Assembly: GCF_026343335.1 (NCBI RefSeq)
Contig: NZ_JAPELX010000001.1
Coordinates: forward strand, 1 to 64,000
DNA: 64,000 bases
Direction: 5' to 3'
Source of the DNA: Streptomyces sp. NBC_00078
GTDB taxonomy: Bacteria > Actinomycetota > Actinomycetes > Streptomycetales > Streptomycetaceae
Below are positions 26,380-35,158 of this stretch, one piece after another. A program made the position numbers and the translations under genes. The notes under the pieces were generated by a model. The model saw nothing but the letters and a program-made list of their open reading frames with translations, searched no databases and had not been told where the DNA came from. The stretch's first letter is position 1, and each line of letters starts with the position of its first letter.

Positions 26380-27530
26380 CCAACGACGCGGCCTCGCTCG
26401 GAACCGCGCTCGGACTGCCCAGCGTGCTGCTGCTGTGGATCGCCGTCCTGATGCGCAGCCCGTCCGGTCTGCGGGCGGCGCCACAGCGTGCCGTGTGGCT
26501 GGCCGTGACCACGGCGGCCGCGGCCATGACGCTGGACCTGCCGGCCGTCATCGCGGCGGCCGCCCGGCACAGCGACGCGAACGTGGTCGCCGTGAGCCGT
26601 AACGTCCTGGGCGTGCTGTCCGCGGGAGCCGTGCTGTACTTCGTCGCCCAGGCCACGGTCGGCGTACGACAGCTCGGAATGGCTCTCGGCCTCGCGATCG
26701 GCACCGTGCTGGCCGTCCTGCTCTCGCTGGACTTCGCCGCCCTGCCGCACCTGCGCATCGTCGTACCCGTCACCGGGCCCCCGGCGCCCTCCCTGTTCTA
26801 CTGGCTCGTGCTCATCAGCACGCACCTGGTGGCGAACGCCCTGTGTGTCCTGCTGTGCCTTCGCTACGGCAGACCCTCCGGCCGCGGCTCCCTGACCGTG
26901 AGCCTGCGTCTGTTCGGCCTCGGTACGGCCCTGGTCGGCGTCTACTGGCTCGGGTATCTGATCCGAGTCACCACCGGCGGGCGCTGGCCGCTGCCCTGGC
27001 TGCCCCTGCTCATGGATCTGCACGGTGTGCTGCGCGCCCTGGCCATCCTGGTGCCGACGTTCGCCCTGCTGGGACGCGCTCTGTCGAACATCGCCGTCGC
27101 CTGGCGTCTGTGGCCGATGTGGAACGATCTGGTCACCGCCGTTCCCCAGGTGGCCCTGGCCAGGCCGCGGCACCGGATCTGGGACGTCCTGTGGCCGCGC
27201 GTCCCGTACAGCGTGCTCTCCTACCGCAGGGTCATCGAGACGCGGGACGCGATCCTGGCGCTCACCGACTACGTCTCGCCGATCCACGCCGCGGCGTCTG
27301 CATCCGGGCCGCCGAGGCAGGGTGAGCCCGTCGCCCCGGACGCCGAAGCGCTGGCCAGCCTCGTCAAGAGCGCCCGACACGCAAAACTCCAAGGATTCGC
27401 GCCGGTGCGGCAGCAGGTCGGCCTCAGCTCTTCCGGTAGCGCGGATCTCGTGGACGAGACGGCCTTTCTGCTGCGCATGGCCAAGGCGTACCACTCCGAT
27501 CCCCCGCGCACCGAGGCCGTTCGCCGTTGA
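26376..27530 (+). CDS. DUF6545 / MAB_1171c-like membrane protein
   Basis: A 384-residue protein with six or seven hydrophobic segments in the first 240 residues and a soluble C-terminal part. That part includes WPMWNDLVTAVPQVAL and YRRVIETRDAILAL, which match the DUF6545 C-terminal domain in actinobacteria. GTG start overlapping the metallopeptidase stop. The XRE, metallopeptidase and DUF6545 order is a recurring actinobacterial arrangement whose function is not established; it may be a membrane-linked signalling unit. Confidence 0.82.
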   Translation: MTNDAASLGTALGLPSVLLLWIAVLMRSPSGLRAAPQRAVWLAVTTAAAAMTLDLPAVIAAAARHSDANVVAVSRNVLGVLSAGAVLYFVAQATVGVRQLGMALGLAIGTVLAVLLSLDFAALPHLRIVVPVTGPPAPSLFYWLVLISTHLVANALCVLLCLRYGRPSGRGSLTVSLRLFGLGTALVGVYWLGYLIRVTTGGRWPLPWLPLLMDLHGVLRALAILVPTFALLGRALSNIAVAWRLWPMWNDLVTAVPQVALARPRHRIWDVLWPRVPYSVLSYRRVIETRDAILALTDYVSPIHAAASASGPPRQGEPVAPDAEALASLVKSARHAKLQGFAPVRQQVGLSSSGSADLVDETAFLLRMAKAYHSDPPRTEAVRR

Positions 27531-27549
27531 ACGCCGCCGCGTCCGTCCG

Positions 27550-28365
27550 TCAGTGAACGGCCTCCCGGCCTTCCATACGGAAGCGGAACGGCACCGTTCC
27601 CGGGTCGAGCGCCGTGACGCCACCGTCCACCGTGAGGGTCGCGCCATTGACGAAGGACGCGGCGGGCGACAGCAGCCAGGCGATCGCCTCGGCGACCTCG
27701 GACGGGTCGCCGGGGCGGGCGGTGGGCACCAGTTTCGTGGCTTCCGCGTACGCCTCGTCGACCCCGCCGTCCAGTTCCTCCTCCGCCGCGAAGCGGGCCA
27801 TGCGTCCGTCGGCCATCTCGGTGCGCACCCAGGTGGGGCACACGGTATTGGCTCGTACCCCCTGGCTGCCGTAGTCGACGGCCACCGAGCGGCACAGCTG
27901 GAGGAGCGCGGCCTTGGAGGTGGCGTACGCGGCGTTTCCCCACCCGTTGCGCAACGCCGAGACGGAGGCGACCGCGACGACCGCGCCACGGGCCGCCAGC
28001 AGGTACGGAAGGGCGACGCGAAGCATCAGGAACGGGCCGGTCAGGTTGGTGCGCAGAACCTCGTCCCAGGTCTCGTCCGACAGGTCGCCGACCGCGCCGC
28101 CGCGGCCGATGCCCGCGTTGAGGACAAGCCCGTCGAGCCTGCCGTAGCGGGAGATCACGGTATCGACCAGGTCCTGGATCGCCGTCGGGTCCGAGAGGTC
28201 GCCGGGGTGTGCCAGGGCGCCGGTCTCGTCGGCCAACTGCCGCAGCGGCTCGGGCCGCCGTCCGCCGATGACGACCTGGTGTCCGGCGGCCCGCAGTAAG
28301 CGGGCGGTGGCGGCACCAATGCCGGTACCGCCACCCGTGACTACGACAACGCGTGCTTCGGCCAT
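27550..28365 (-). CDS. Short-chain dehydrogenase/reductase
   Basis: A 271-residue classical SDR: NAD(P) loop VVTGGGTGIGAATARLL, LVLNAGIG, catalytic Ser in ASVSAL, and the YATSK motif (Tyr and Lys). It ends with the usual WLLSPAASFVNGATLTVDGG. GAGGAG precedes the ATG. It converges on the DUF6545 gene. Substrate unknown; no obvious pathway partner. Confidence 0.9.
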   Translation of the reverse strand: MAEARVVVVTGGGTGIGAATARLLRAAGHQVVIGGRRPEPLRQLADETGALAHPGDLSDPTAIQDLVDTVISRYGRLDGLVLNAGIGRGGAVGDLSDETWDEVLRTNLTGPFLMLRVALPYLLAARGAVVAVASVSALRNGWGNAAYATSKAALLQLCRSVAVDYGSQGVRANTVCPTWVRTEMADGRMARFAAEEELDGGVDEAYAEATKLVPTARPGDPSEVAEAIAWLLSPAASFVNGATLTVDGGVTALDPGTVPFRFRMEGREAVH

Positions 28366-28448
28366 GGCCGTTGGGGCTCCTCACCGGTCGGGGATCTGGC
28401 GTGGTGATCCTAAATGGTCTGCGTCGTAAATCCTTCGGGGGGTTGATC

Positions 28449-28727
28449 ATGTTTCCGAGGCAGCCGAGGATTCACCGCTTCGACATAGGCCGCGCGGACA
28501 AGAGCCATCTGGCCCTGGGACACGGCGTCCACTACTGCCTCGGCACCCTTCTGGCCCGCTTGCAGCTCCGTTTCGCCTTCACCTGCTCTGCTCGGCCATG
28601 TCCCTCACCTGAAACTTACCTACGGAGCACCACCTTCAGGTTCCACGCTCTGCGTACGCTGCCGGTTACGCTCGACAACAGGTGGCCCGCTGAACCTTCC
28701 CCAGTAAGCACCTGTCATTCGCTGTGA
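28449..28727 (+). pseudogene. C-terminal remnant of a cytochrome P450
   Basis: About 90 residues carry the P450 heme-binding region FDIGRADKSHLALGHGVHYC followed by LGTLLARLQ. Phe of the usual FGHG is Leu here. A degraded end follows (YLRSTTFRFHALRTLPVTL). The upstream 300 residues of a P450 are absent, so this is a leftover from recombination. Confidence 0.65.
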
Positions 28728-28739
28728 TCGCGATGTCAG

Positions 28740-28911
28740 CGCTGCACTGCGGCCGGGCGTCGAGTTCCATGGGCGGTACGGTCGAAATCGCCTCCATGAC
28801 GGTCTGTCGGTCGACGCCGTGGCGCTCTGCCAGGGACCGGGGCAGCAGCCTCTCGCCCGCGCGGTGATCACGGCGGATCGCGTCGAAGAGTTCGGCGGGC
28901 GGCTTGGTCAT
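28740..28911 (-). pseudogene. N-terminal remnant of an IS21-type transposase
   Basis: ATG at 28911 with GGGAG upstream. About 50 residues (MTKPPAELFDAIRRDHR; LPRSLAERHGVDRQTVMEAI) look like the helix-turn-helix start of IstA-type transposases, then the similarity stops. The reading frame runs on to 28666 without meaning. Confidence 0.5.
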
Positions 28912-29486
28912 CGTCTGCTCCCTGGTCTCGGTCAGCGGGTTGTCGGGGTGGAACGGCCGGGCCGCGTGTTGCCCGGCCGAGCGCGGGGTTCGTCCTCTCC
29001 GCGAGCCGGGCGCCGGGAGTTCGTGCAGCGCGCAGGTGCGGGCTGCTTCGGTCACGGCCGTCTGGTCCCAGGGGCTGAGCCGCAGCGGGCCCTCGGCTCG
29101 GGTCGGGCGGTCCAGATTCCTGAAGCAGCCTGCGGCCCACGTCGGTATGCCTGCCTGACGGCCGGGTTCTGTGAGGGTGTTGGTCCCTGGCGTGGTGGAG
29201 TGGGGCAGCTGGGCCTGCAGGCGGCCGGTGAGGATGCGCAGGGCCAGCGCCGCGGCGTGGACGGGGTGGGCGATGCGTGCGTGCAGCCGGTGCGCGAGGA
29301 GCGTGGTGTGCTCGTCCGGCTCGAGTGAGAAGCGGCCGGCCGCGGGCAGCGGGCAGCGGGCAGCGGGCAGCGGGCAGCGGGCAGCGGGAGCACGGTGGCA
29401 TCCAGGCGGCGGGAGGCCGCTTGGAGGTTGGTGCGGCTGCCGGCGACCGGTCGGCCGACCGCGACGACGAGCCGGGGGTCAGCATC
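28912..29486 (-). pseudogene. Decayed gene of unknown function, split by a 7-bp repeat tract
   Basis: On the minus strand a coding-like stretch (DPRLVVAVGRPVAGSRTNLQ) enters the 7-bp repeat tract in one frame. Coding-like sequence (EPDEHTTLLAHRLHARIAHP) resumes in another. The N-terminus is missing where the truncated group II intron begins. I do not recognise the family. Confidence 0.4.
29342..29388. repeat. 7-bp tandem repeat (GCGGGCA), 6.7 copies
   Basis: Six full copies of GCGGGCA and a partial seventh. Because the unit is not a multiple of three, each gain or loss of a copy changes the frame of the surrounding minus-strand sequence; by my reading one extra copy would join the two halves. 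Confidence 0.85.
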
Positions 29487-29493
29487 GAGAACA

Positions 29494-30519
29494 TCATGAA
29501 GATCTGGACCCGTAGCCGATGTGCATGTGGAGCCGCCAGGAGCGGACCTCCGTGCTCATCTTCTTGAGGGCTTCCTTGCTGGGCGCCGGAAGGAATGAAG
29601 TGAAGATCTTTCCGTTCCGGTCTCGCGCTGGACGACGCTGGAACGTGAAACCGAGGAAGGTGAACGATGTTGCCACGAAACCGTCGTGGCGCCCGTCTCT
29701 TCCGCAGTACACGATCCGGGTCTTGGCCGGGTGTAGTTGCAGGCCGACCTCTTCCATCCTGTTCCCGATCGCCTTCAGGACCACACGGGCCCGGCGCTCG
29801 GAGTCGCAGTGCACGACCGCGTCATCCGCATAGCGTTCGAACTGGACGTCCGGAAAGTTCCGGGTGAGCCACAGGTCGAACGCATAGTGCAGGAACAGAT
29901 TCGCCAACACGGGAGAAACCGCCGATCCCTGTGGGGTTCCGCGATCCCGCTGCCGCAAGGTGCCGTCGGGCAGTTGCAGTGGAGTGGCAAGCCAGCGCTT
30001 CACATACAACACGACCCACGCGGCATCGGTATGGGTCTCCGCCGCCTTGATGACGAGGTCCCAGCGAACGCTGTCGAAGAATTTGGAGACATCGAGATCG
30101 ACGGCCCACTTCTTCTTCCAGCACCGCCGCCGGCATGCCTCAACCGCGTTCAGAGCCGACCTGCCCGGCCGGTAGCCGTAGGAGTCCGGGTGGAACACTG
30201 GCTCCACCCGCTTCTCCAGATGAGCGGCCACCACCGTCTGGGCGATTCTGTCCGCGACCGTGGGCACACCGAGCAAACGAACCCCGTCGCCATGCGACTT
30301 CGGGATTTCCACGCCTTTCACCGGAGGGGGAAAGTAGCTTCCCGAGGACATTCGATTCCAGATCTTATAGAGGTTCCTCTTCAGATCCTTCTCGAACTCC
30401 TCGATCGTGCAGCCGTCCACCCCCGGAGCACCCTGATTGGCCTTGACCTTCAGGTATGCCTCCCAGACCTCCGTCTTTGATATCTCGAACGACTTGATCT
30501 GTGACTTCAGCTCGCCCAC
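29494..30519 (-). CDS. ltrA: Group II intron reverse transcriptase, C-terminally truncated
   Basis: The start is the GTG at 30519, with GGAGGAG a few bases upstream (VGELKSQIKSFEISK). It carries RT blocks including ANQGAPGVDG, PDSYGYRPGRSALNAV, DLDVSKFFDSV, GTPQGSAVSPVLANLFLHY and the catalytic RYADDAVVH. It stops after SWRLHMHIGYG, where intact LtrA proteins continue into the maturase (GIIM) domain with its WxxxxxGWxxYY motif. At 341 residues it lacks about 80. Probably inactive for splicing. Confidence 0.85.
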   Translation of the reverse strand: MGELKSQIKSFEISKTEVWEAYLKVKANQGAPGVDGCTIEEFEKDLKRNLYKIWNRMSSGSYFPPPVKGVEIPKSHGDGVRLLGVPTVADRIAQTVVAAHLEKRVEPVFHPDSYGYRPGRSALNAVEACRRRCWKKKWAVDLDVSKFFDSVRWDLVIKAAETHTDAAWVVLYVKRWLATPLQLPDGTLRQRDRGTPQGSAVSPVLANLFLHYAFDLWLTRNFPDVQFERYADDAVVHCDSERRARVVLKAIGNRMEEVGLQLHPAKTRIVYCGRDGRHDGFVATSFTFLGFTFQRRPARDRNGKIFTSFLPAPSKEALKKMSTEVRSWRLHMHIGYGSRSS

Positions 30520-31130
30520 GCAGCTCCTCCCAGGGAATTCCTGGTTAACCGAACAAACGAACCACGGACAATCCGGCCCCTTCGCTCCGCTCCCACCGCG
30601 CCCAGCAGGAGGTTCACCGCTACTACGAACCGGTCCGCCAACACACTTCGCATCGGTACTCAGTTCCTCACGGGTTGTCCGCTTGGAAGGCTCCCTTTCA
30701 CAACACCGCGTGAAAAAACGCAGTGTTGAGGCATCGAAGTGTGTCTTCCCACGTTCCGCACGAAAGCAGCAGACCAGATTCACGTCGCCTCCACGCCGGG
30801 CACCACCTGGCCAGTAAACGGGTTTCCGCCAGACTCATCCCGGGCCAAAAAGTAACACCCGGTTCTGGTGCCATTTCATCAATAACGACGCGTCAACAGC
30901 GATCCCCTGCAAGGGGACTGCGCTCCGTCTCCCTGATCCCCACCTGACGTCTCACGGACGCCTTTTCCACAGTCGCTCACCACGGTCGCGTCACCGCTTC
31001 CGCAGCATGTGGCGGTTTGAAGCCTCCCCCCGCAGGGCGACTCCGAAGGGCCGAAAGTCCTTCATCTCTCGTGCAGCACCGCGTTCAGCTACTCAACTAC
31101 CGCAAGCAGCCTCCCGCGTTCGTGGCACAC
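29494..31130 (-). mobile_element. Group II intron, 3' end deleted
   Basis: The minus-strand 5' end at 31130 begins GTGTGCC, matching the GUGYG start of bacterial group II introns. It directly follows IS3 orfA codons. About 600 bases of structured non-coding sequence (no other gene seen) lead to the reverse transcriptase gene. Similarity ends in the middle of the RT gene at about 29500, so domains V and VI and the 3' splice site are missing and the intron cannot splice or move by itself. Confidence 0.75.
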
Positions 31131-31389
31131 CTTTTTTCAGGAAGGTGACTTCCATCTCCAGCTCGCGGTTGCGTCGTTCGAGTTCCTTGAGGCGCGCCCG
31201 CTCGTTCACCGTCAGTTCCGCATCGGGAGCCGGTTCCTGCTGCTTCTCGTACTTCTTCACCCAGCCGCGCAGCGTCTCCGGGTTCAGCTCAAGCTCCCGG
31301 GCAACTTCGGAGATCGTCTTGCTCGACCTCAACGCGATCTGGACGGCTTCCTCGCGGAACTCCGGCGAGTACTTACTGGGTGGCGCCAC
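31093..31389 (-). pseudogene. IS3-family orfA interrupted by the group II intron
   Basis: The frame encodes 98 residues: MAPPSKYSPEFREEAVQIAL, helix-turn-helix SEVARELELNPETLRGWVKK and a leucine-zipper-like ERRNRELEMEVTFLKK. After FLKK the similarity ends at the intron 5' end (31130). orfB, with the DDE integrase, is absent. Confidence 0.8.
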
Positions 31390-31407
31390 TTCTTCCTCGT
31401 TTCCTGT

Positions 31408-31851
31408 TCAGGACAACCCTATTGGGTCCCTGTCCGGAAACCTCGGGGCACCCCACTGCGCGCCGCCGGCCCACGGCTGGGCAAGTCTGCGGAACGCGGC
31501 CGAGGTTCGCACGACGGCATCCGCCGACTCGTCGCCGTCAAGGAGTTTCGCGGGGAACCCGCCGTAGACGTCCAAGGTGATCACACACGCCCACTCCATC
31601 AGCTTGCCGACCGCTCGAGCGTCCGTCGCCACGCGATCCAGCAGAACCGACCGGCACCCCTGACAGCCGTCCAGCGTCGCGTCGTACAACTGGTCCATCA
31701 CAGCAGCCCGCGTCCCAAAGTCCGGCACGTAATACTCCGAGGACGCGACGAACCGTCGACCACGGTCTCCCGCGTGATCGTGCACGTGATCGGCGGCAGC
31801 GACGAGCTTCTCCACAGCCCCTCCCAAAGCAGTCCTGTCCGTCCGGCCCAT
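31408..31851 (-). CDS. Small protein of unknown function, 3' end replaced by IS sequence
   Basis: 147 residues with a plausible coding body (RRFVASSEYYVPDFGTRAAV; CQGCRSVLLDRVATDAR; LMEWACVITLDVYGGF). The last dozen residues (PRFPDRDPIGLS) appear to be encoded by the terminal sequence of the IS3 element, so the native C-terminus is lost. Family not recognised. Confidence 0.55.
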   Translation of the reverse strand: MGRTDRTALGGAVEKLVAAADHVHDHAGDRGRRFVASSEYYVPDFGTRAAVMDQLYDATLDGCQGCRSVLLDRVATDARAVGKLMEWACVITLDVYGGFPAKLLDGDESADAVVRTSAAFRRLAQPWAGGAQWGAPRFPDRDPIGLS

Positions 31852-32160
31852 CGTCTCGTCGTTTCAAGAGCCCCCTCCCCCAAAAGCGACGAAACCGCCA
31901 CACGGCGGCCGATACTTCGGTATGAGGTCGACAGGGACAGCGTCAGCCCGCCCTGCCCTTGCGAACCCAGCGACCAGGCCACAAGATCGCGCCCGTTCCG
32001 ATCAGCGCCCAGATCCTCAGGAGTTCTCACTGGATCCGCGCCCTTCTCAATCAACCTGCACCACAGCAGGTCAGAGCACATACAGAGGGACGCACTCCGT
32101 TCTCAACTATCTGCAACCCCCCAGCTCACAGAGTGCCCCTGATGCATCCTCGATGAGAAG
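31852..32160. other. Intergenic region, nothing recognised
   Basis: About 310 bases with no supportable gene, repeat or operator. Confidence 0.4.
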
Positions 32161-32280
32161 TCACAGCAGGCCAACGCCTTGAGTGGACGCCACCGGGGCC
32201 AGGATGAAGGACAGCCCGAGGTAGAGGACGAACAGGGCGCAGGCGGTAACCAGGAAGGTGTTGACGTTCCTCAGCGACAT
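32161..32280 (-). CDS. 39-residue membrane protein, DUF4267-like N-terminus
   Basis: ATG at 32280 with GAAGGAG nine bases before. It encodes one membrane segment (FLVTACALFVLYLGLSFIL) followed by APVASTQGVGLL. It resembles the first helix of DUF4267 proteins, which are over 100 residues long, so this is a truncated member or a short relative. It ends the TetR-controlled gene set. Confidence 0.5.
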   Translation of the reverse strand: MSLRNVNTFLVTACALFVLYLGLSFILAPVASTQGVGLL

Positions 32281-32561
32281 GGTGCTTCTCCTTCGTTGTT
32301 CAGACTGGGGTGGGACAGGGTTCAGCGGCGGGCGTAGCTGGGGCGGCCGATGACGTGCCAGATGACCCGGACCGGTGCGGGAAGGGCGGACAAGACCGCC
32401 TTACTCGGGGGCATCCGCAGACCCGCACACCAGAAGTGCTTCGCAGTGCTGCCTGCAGACGGGGGGAACGGACACTGACGTGGCTGACCGGCATCGCCGC
32501 GGCTGCGAACGCAATCCCGCTGTCACCAGCGAGGGCGTGATCCGCTGGGCCGCCACCGGCC

Positions 32562-32948
32562 TCACGACCGGGCACCGCCCGGGGTGAGGATTTCCATGAG
32601 ATGTCCGTCGGGGTCGCGGAAGTAGGTACCCCTGCGGCCTTCGGTGCGCTCGCTGCGGTAGATCTGCCCAGTCTCTTGGCATGCGGGATCGGCGTAGTGG
32701 GTGATTCCACCGTCCTGTATGCGGGCGAAGGCGGCGTCGAACTCCTCCTCGCTGACCATGAATGCGTAGTGGTGTGGCTCGAAGTCGTCCAGCTGGTCGT
32801 AGTCCAGGCTGACTTGGTTGGCCAGCGTGACCGGAATGAAGTGCGCCAGCGGCGGGTCGACGCTGAGACCGAGGATGTCGGCCAGGAACTGCGCCGAGGC
32901 TTGCGGGTCACGGGCGGGGACGATGGTGTGGTTCAGTTCCACGGTCAT
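32562..32948 (-). CDS. VOC (glyoxalase/bleomycin-resistance fold) protein
   Basis: 128 residues: MTVELNHTIVPARDPQASAQ, LADILGLSV, and the C-terminal YFRDPDGHLMEILTPGG. His7 and the Glu of MEIL are the usual metal ligands. Downstream of the ABM gene on the same strand. Role uncertain: metal-dependent dioxygenase, isomerase or binding protein. Confidence 0.85.
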   Translation of the reverse strand: MTVELNHTIVPARDPQASAQFLADILGLSVDPPLAHFIPVTLANQVSLDYDQLDDFEPHHYAFMVSEEEFDAAFARIQDGGITHYADPACQETGQIYRSERTEGRRGTYFRDPDGHLMEILTPGGARS

Positions 32949-33015
32949 AGTGACTCCTGTTCAGGGACGGGCTGCGCGAGGTGGGGTGCTGCCCTCCCCG
33001 GCTGCGGTTGCCGTG

Positions 33016-33366
33016 TCACACGTCGATCTGCTCGAAGATGTGCGGGTACGACACGATGTCGTCGGGGGACTCGGCCACCATGCGCTGGAACTCCGGGCGG
33101 CCGAACGCCGTGGCGAGCGCCTTGGTCGACTCCCAGACCGCGACGTTCATCAGAAGGCGGCTGTCCGCCGTTCCCTGGTGCATCCGCAGGCAGACGAATC
33201 CCGGCTGAGCCTTCATGAACTCGGCCTGCCTGTGAAAGAGGGCCAGGAACGCTTCCGTCCTCTCCTTTGGGACGACGAAGGTGTTGGCCAGGACGATGGG
33301 CCCGGTCCTCTCCTTGAACTGCGCGAACATCGGAGTGTGCGGGTCGAGACTCTGCAGCGTGGCCAT
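33016..33366 (-). CDS. Antibiotic biosynthesis monooxygenase (ABM) domain protein
   Basis: 116 residues of the dimeric ferredoxin-like ABM fold: IVLANTFVVPKERTEAFLAL, FVCLRMHQGT, NVAVWESTKALATAFGRPEF. The family includes cofactor-free anthrone and anthracycline monooxygenases and heme-degrading enzymes. It lies between a VOC gene and a DUF1772 gene, a trio often seen in Streptomyces with a TetR regulator. Confidence 0.82.
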   Translation of the reverse strand: MATLQSLDPHTPMFAQFKERTGPIVLANTFVVPKERTEAFLALFHRQAEFMKAQPGFVCLRMHQGTADSRLLMNVAVWESTKALATAFGRPEFQRMVAESPDDIVSYPHIFEQIDV

Positions 33367-33417
33367 TATCGGTACGTCCTCTCGCTGTCGGTCAGTGGGT
33401 GTCGTGAGCCCGTGGGC

Positions 33418-33864
33418 TCAGGTGAGGGCTGTGACCAGCAGGGTGAAGGCGCCGACGATGACGGCGACGCGGACGTAGTGGTAGCGGTCCCAGCGCTTCA
33501 TCTGCTGCTTCCAGTCGGCGGGCCGGTTCTCAGGGGTCCAGGTCTTGTTCCGGTTGTTGATCGGAACGAGCAGCAGGATCGACATGACCACGCTGAGGAG
33601 CAGCAGCGCGCCGGCGGTGACGACGAGGCCGGTGCCGCGGTGGTGCCACCCGGCCCCAGCCCAGAGCGCGACGAGGACGAGCGAGCCGATGTACCAGACC
33701 GGCATCACGGCGCCGAGCATCCGGCCGCCGTGGGAGTGGGCCTGTTGATTGCTGTCCTCCGGGAGGGCGTTGAAGATCGGGTTCATGACGAAGGCGACGG
33801 AGAACTCCACCCCCACCATCAGACCGACGGCCACGGTGGTGACGACCTCGAGTGTGCTGAGCAT
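33418..33864 (-). CDS. DUF1772 / anthrone-oxygenase-like membrane protein
   Basis: 148 residues with four membrane segments, starting at the ATG at 33864 with GGAAGGG upstream. Pattern: VGVEFSVAFVMNPIFNALPE, VPINNRNKTW, MKRWDRYHYVRV, typical of DUF1772 proteins and the related fungal anthrone oxygenases. First gene of the minus-strand set facing tetR, so probably repressed through the operators between them. Confidence 0.85.
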   Translation of the reverse strand: MLSTLEVVTTVAVGLMVGVEFSVAFVMNPIFNALPEDSNQQAHSHGGRMLGAVMPVWYIGSLVLVALWAGAGWHHRGTGLVVTAGALLLLSVVMSILLLVPINNRNKTWTPENRPADWKQQMKRWDRYHYVRVAVIVGAFTLLVTALT

Positions 33865-33881
33865 GACGACCCTTCCGGGAT

Positions 33882-33945
33882 CTAGCGTTGCTAGCTGGTG
33901 AGGCCACGCTAGCGCTAATGCCGCTCTATTGTCTAGCGGTGCTAG
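33882..33945. promoter_or_regulatory. Paired TetR operators CTAGC-N3-GCTAG
   Basis: Two matching 13-bp palindromes, CTAGCGTTGCTAG at 33882-33894 and CTAGCGGTGCTAG at 33933-33945, lie in the divergent space between the DUF1772 gene and tetR. A third related half-site pair, GCTAGCGC, lies between them. They are the probable binding sites of the TetR protein. Confidence 0.7.
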
Positions 33946-33954
33946 GATCGAATC

Positions 33955-34533
33955 ATGTCGGTACAGGAACGCAAGCAGCGGGAACGGGCGGAGCGCGAGC
34001 GCCTCATCGTGGCGACGGCGCGCGAACTCGCCGAGCAGCAGGGCTGGGACGCGGTCACCACCCGCCGTCTCGCCGAGCGCATCGAGTACAGCCAGCCCGT
34101 CCTCTACAGCCACTTCCGCGGCAAACGCGAGATCGTCGGGGCCGTCGCCCTCCAGGGCGCCACCGAGATGGCCGTGGCGGTGCGGGCCGCGACCGCCGCC
34201 GCGGACGGCCCGCGCGCCCGGGTGTACGCCCTCGCCCGTGCCTACCTCGACTTCGCCGCACGCAACCCGGCGGTCTACGACGCCCTCTTCCAGCTCGACG
34301 GCGGTCTCGCGTACGCACAGCAGGACACCCCGGAACCTCTCAAGGACGCCTTCGCCGCGCTGCTGGAGAGCCTGGGCGAGGTCGCCGGTGACGGCATCCA
34401 CCCGGGACTGTTCACCGAGGTGTTCTGGGCGTCCTTGCACGGGGTGGCGACCCTGACCCGGTCGGGACGGCTGCCGCCCGAGGAGACCGAGGCGAGGGTG
34501 AAGCTGCTGGTGGACCGGCTCCCCACCGTCTGA
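33955..34533 (+). CDS. TetR-family repressor
   Basis: 192 residues. The N-terminal helix-turn-helix has TTRRLAERIEYSQPVLYSHF, followed by RGKREIVGAVAL and a C-terminal ligand domain of the TetR_C_13 or WHG type (RARVYALARAYLDFAARNPA). The ATG is nine bases after the second operator, so binding would block its own transcription. Probably controls itself and the divergent DUF1772/ABM/VOC genes. Confidence 0.92.
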   Translation: MSVQERKQRERAERERLIVATARELAEQQGWDAVTTRRLAERIEYSQPVLYSHFRGKREIVGAVALQGATEMAVAVRAATAAADGPRARVYALARAYLDFAARNPAVYDALFQLDGGLAYAQQDTPEPLKDAFAALLESLGEVAGDGIHPGLFTEVFWASLHGVATLTRSGRLPPEETEARVKLLVDRLPTV

Positions 34534-34605
34534 CGCACCGCCCCGCCACGAACGCAGCGAGGACCCTCGGACCCCGCCGCCGCCTGCCCGCGGCACCGCT
34601 TTTGG

Positions 34606-34896
34606 TCACTCACGCCCACACGGCCCAGCCGCAGATCGCCGCGACCCGTACCCCAGACGGGCACCCGCGACGGAAGCTGCGATGCTCATAGAGCACGACC
34701 CGACACCCGCCCTGACGCCGCGCCATTCACCGGTGCCCTGGTCGTCCTGGTCGAGGTGGACGGTCGCCGGGTCGCACAGCGGGCGCAGGCCCCCGCGCCG
34801 GGCGGCGAAGCTGCAGCGGCCCAGGCAGCTGAGGTTGGCGAGCTTCCGTGGGGAGACCCGGGCCACGTCCTCGGCCAGGACGCCATGCTCCCGCCC
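34606..34896 (-). pseudogene. C-terminal remnant of a Tn3-family transposase
   Basis: The minus-strand frame begins just after a stop and reads EHGVLAEDVARVSPRKLANL, then GRCSF and GLRPLCDPATV. This matches the ends of Tn3-type transposases (DEDVARLSP, NLLGRYSF, LRPLRDP). The remaining 900 residues are missing and the tail is unrelated. Confidence 0.6.
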
Positions 34897-35158
34897 CTAG
34901 CCACCAGACCGCCCTCCCCCAGTGCTTCAGGCCCGTCCCCAGACCCGACCATTCCGCGGCCACCCGACCACGAACCCCACCACGGAGGTCACCGCACCAC
35001 ACACCATGCGGCCAAACCCGGGCGTAATGTGACGGGCGTCCAGGCGAGGAACGGCAAGTCGACCATCCCCTGACCGCCGAACGGCGGGCGGCTCGCACAC
35101 GGCTGACGGGGCCCGTTCCGCCTCTGATGGCGGCCCGGGCCCCGCTCACCAACGAGCT

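Noticed and set aside
29342..29388. Possible CRISPR-like repeat array
   Set aside because: The unit is only 7 bp with no spacers; it is a simple tandem repeat.
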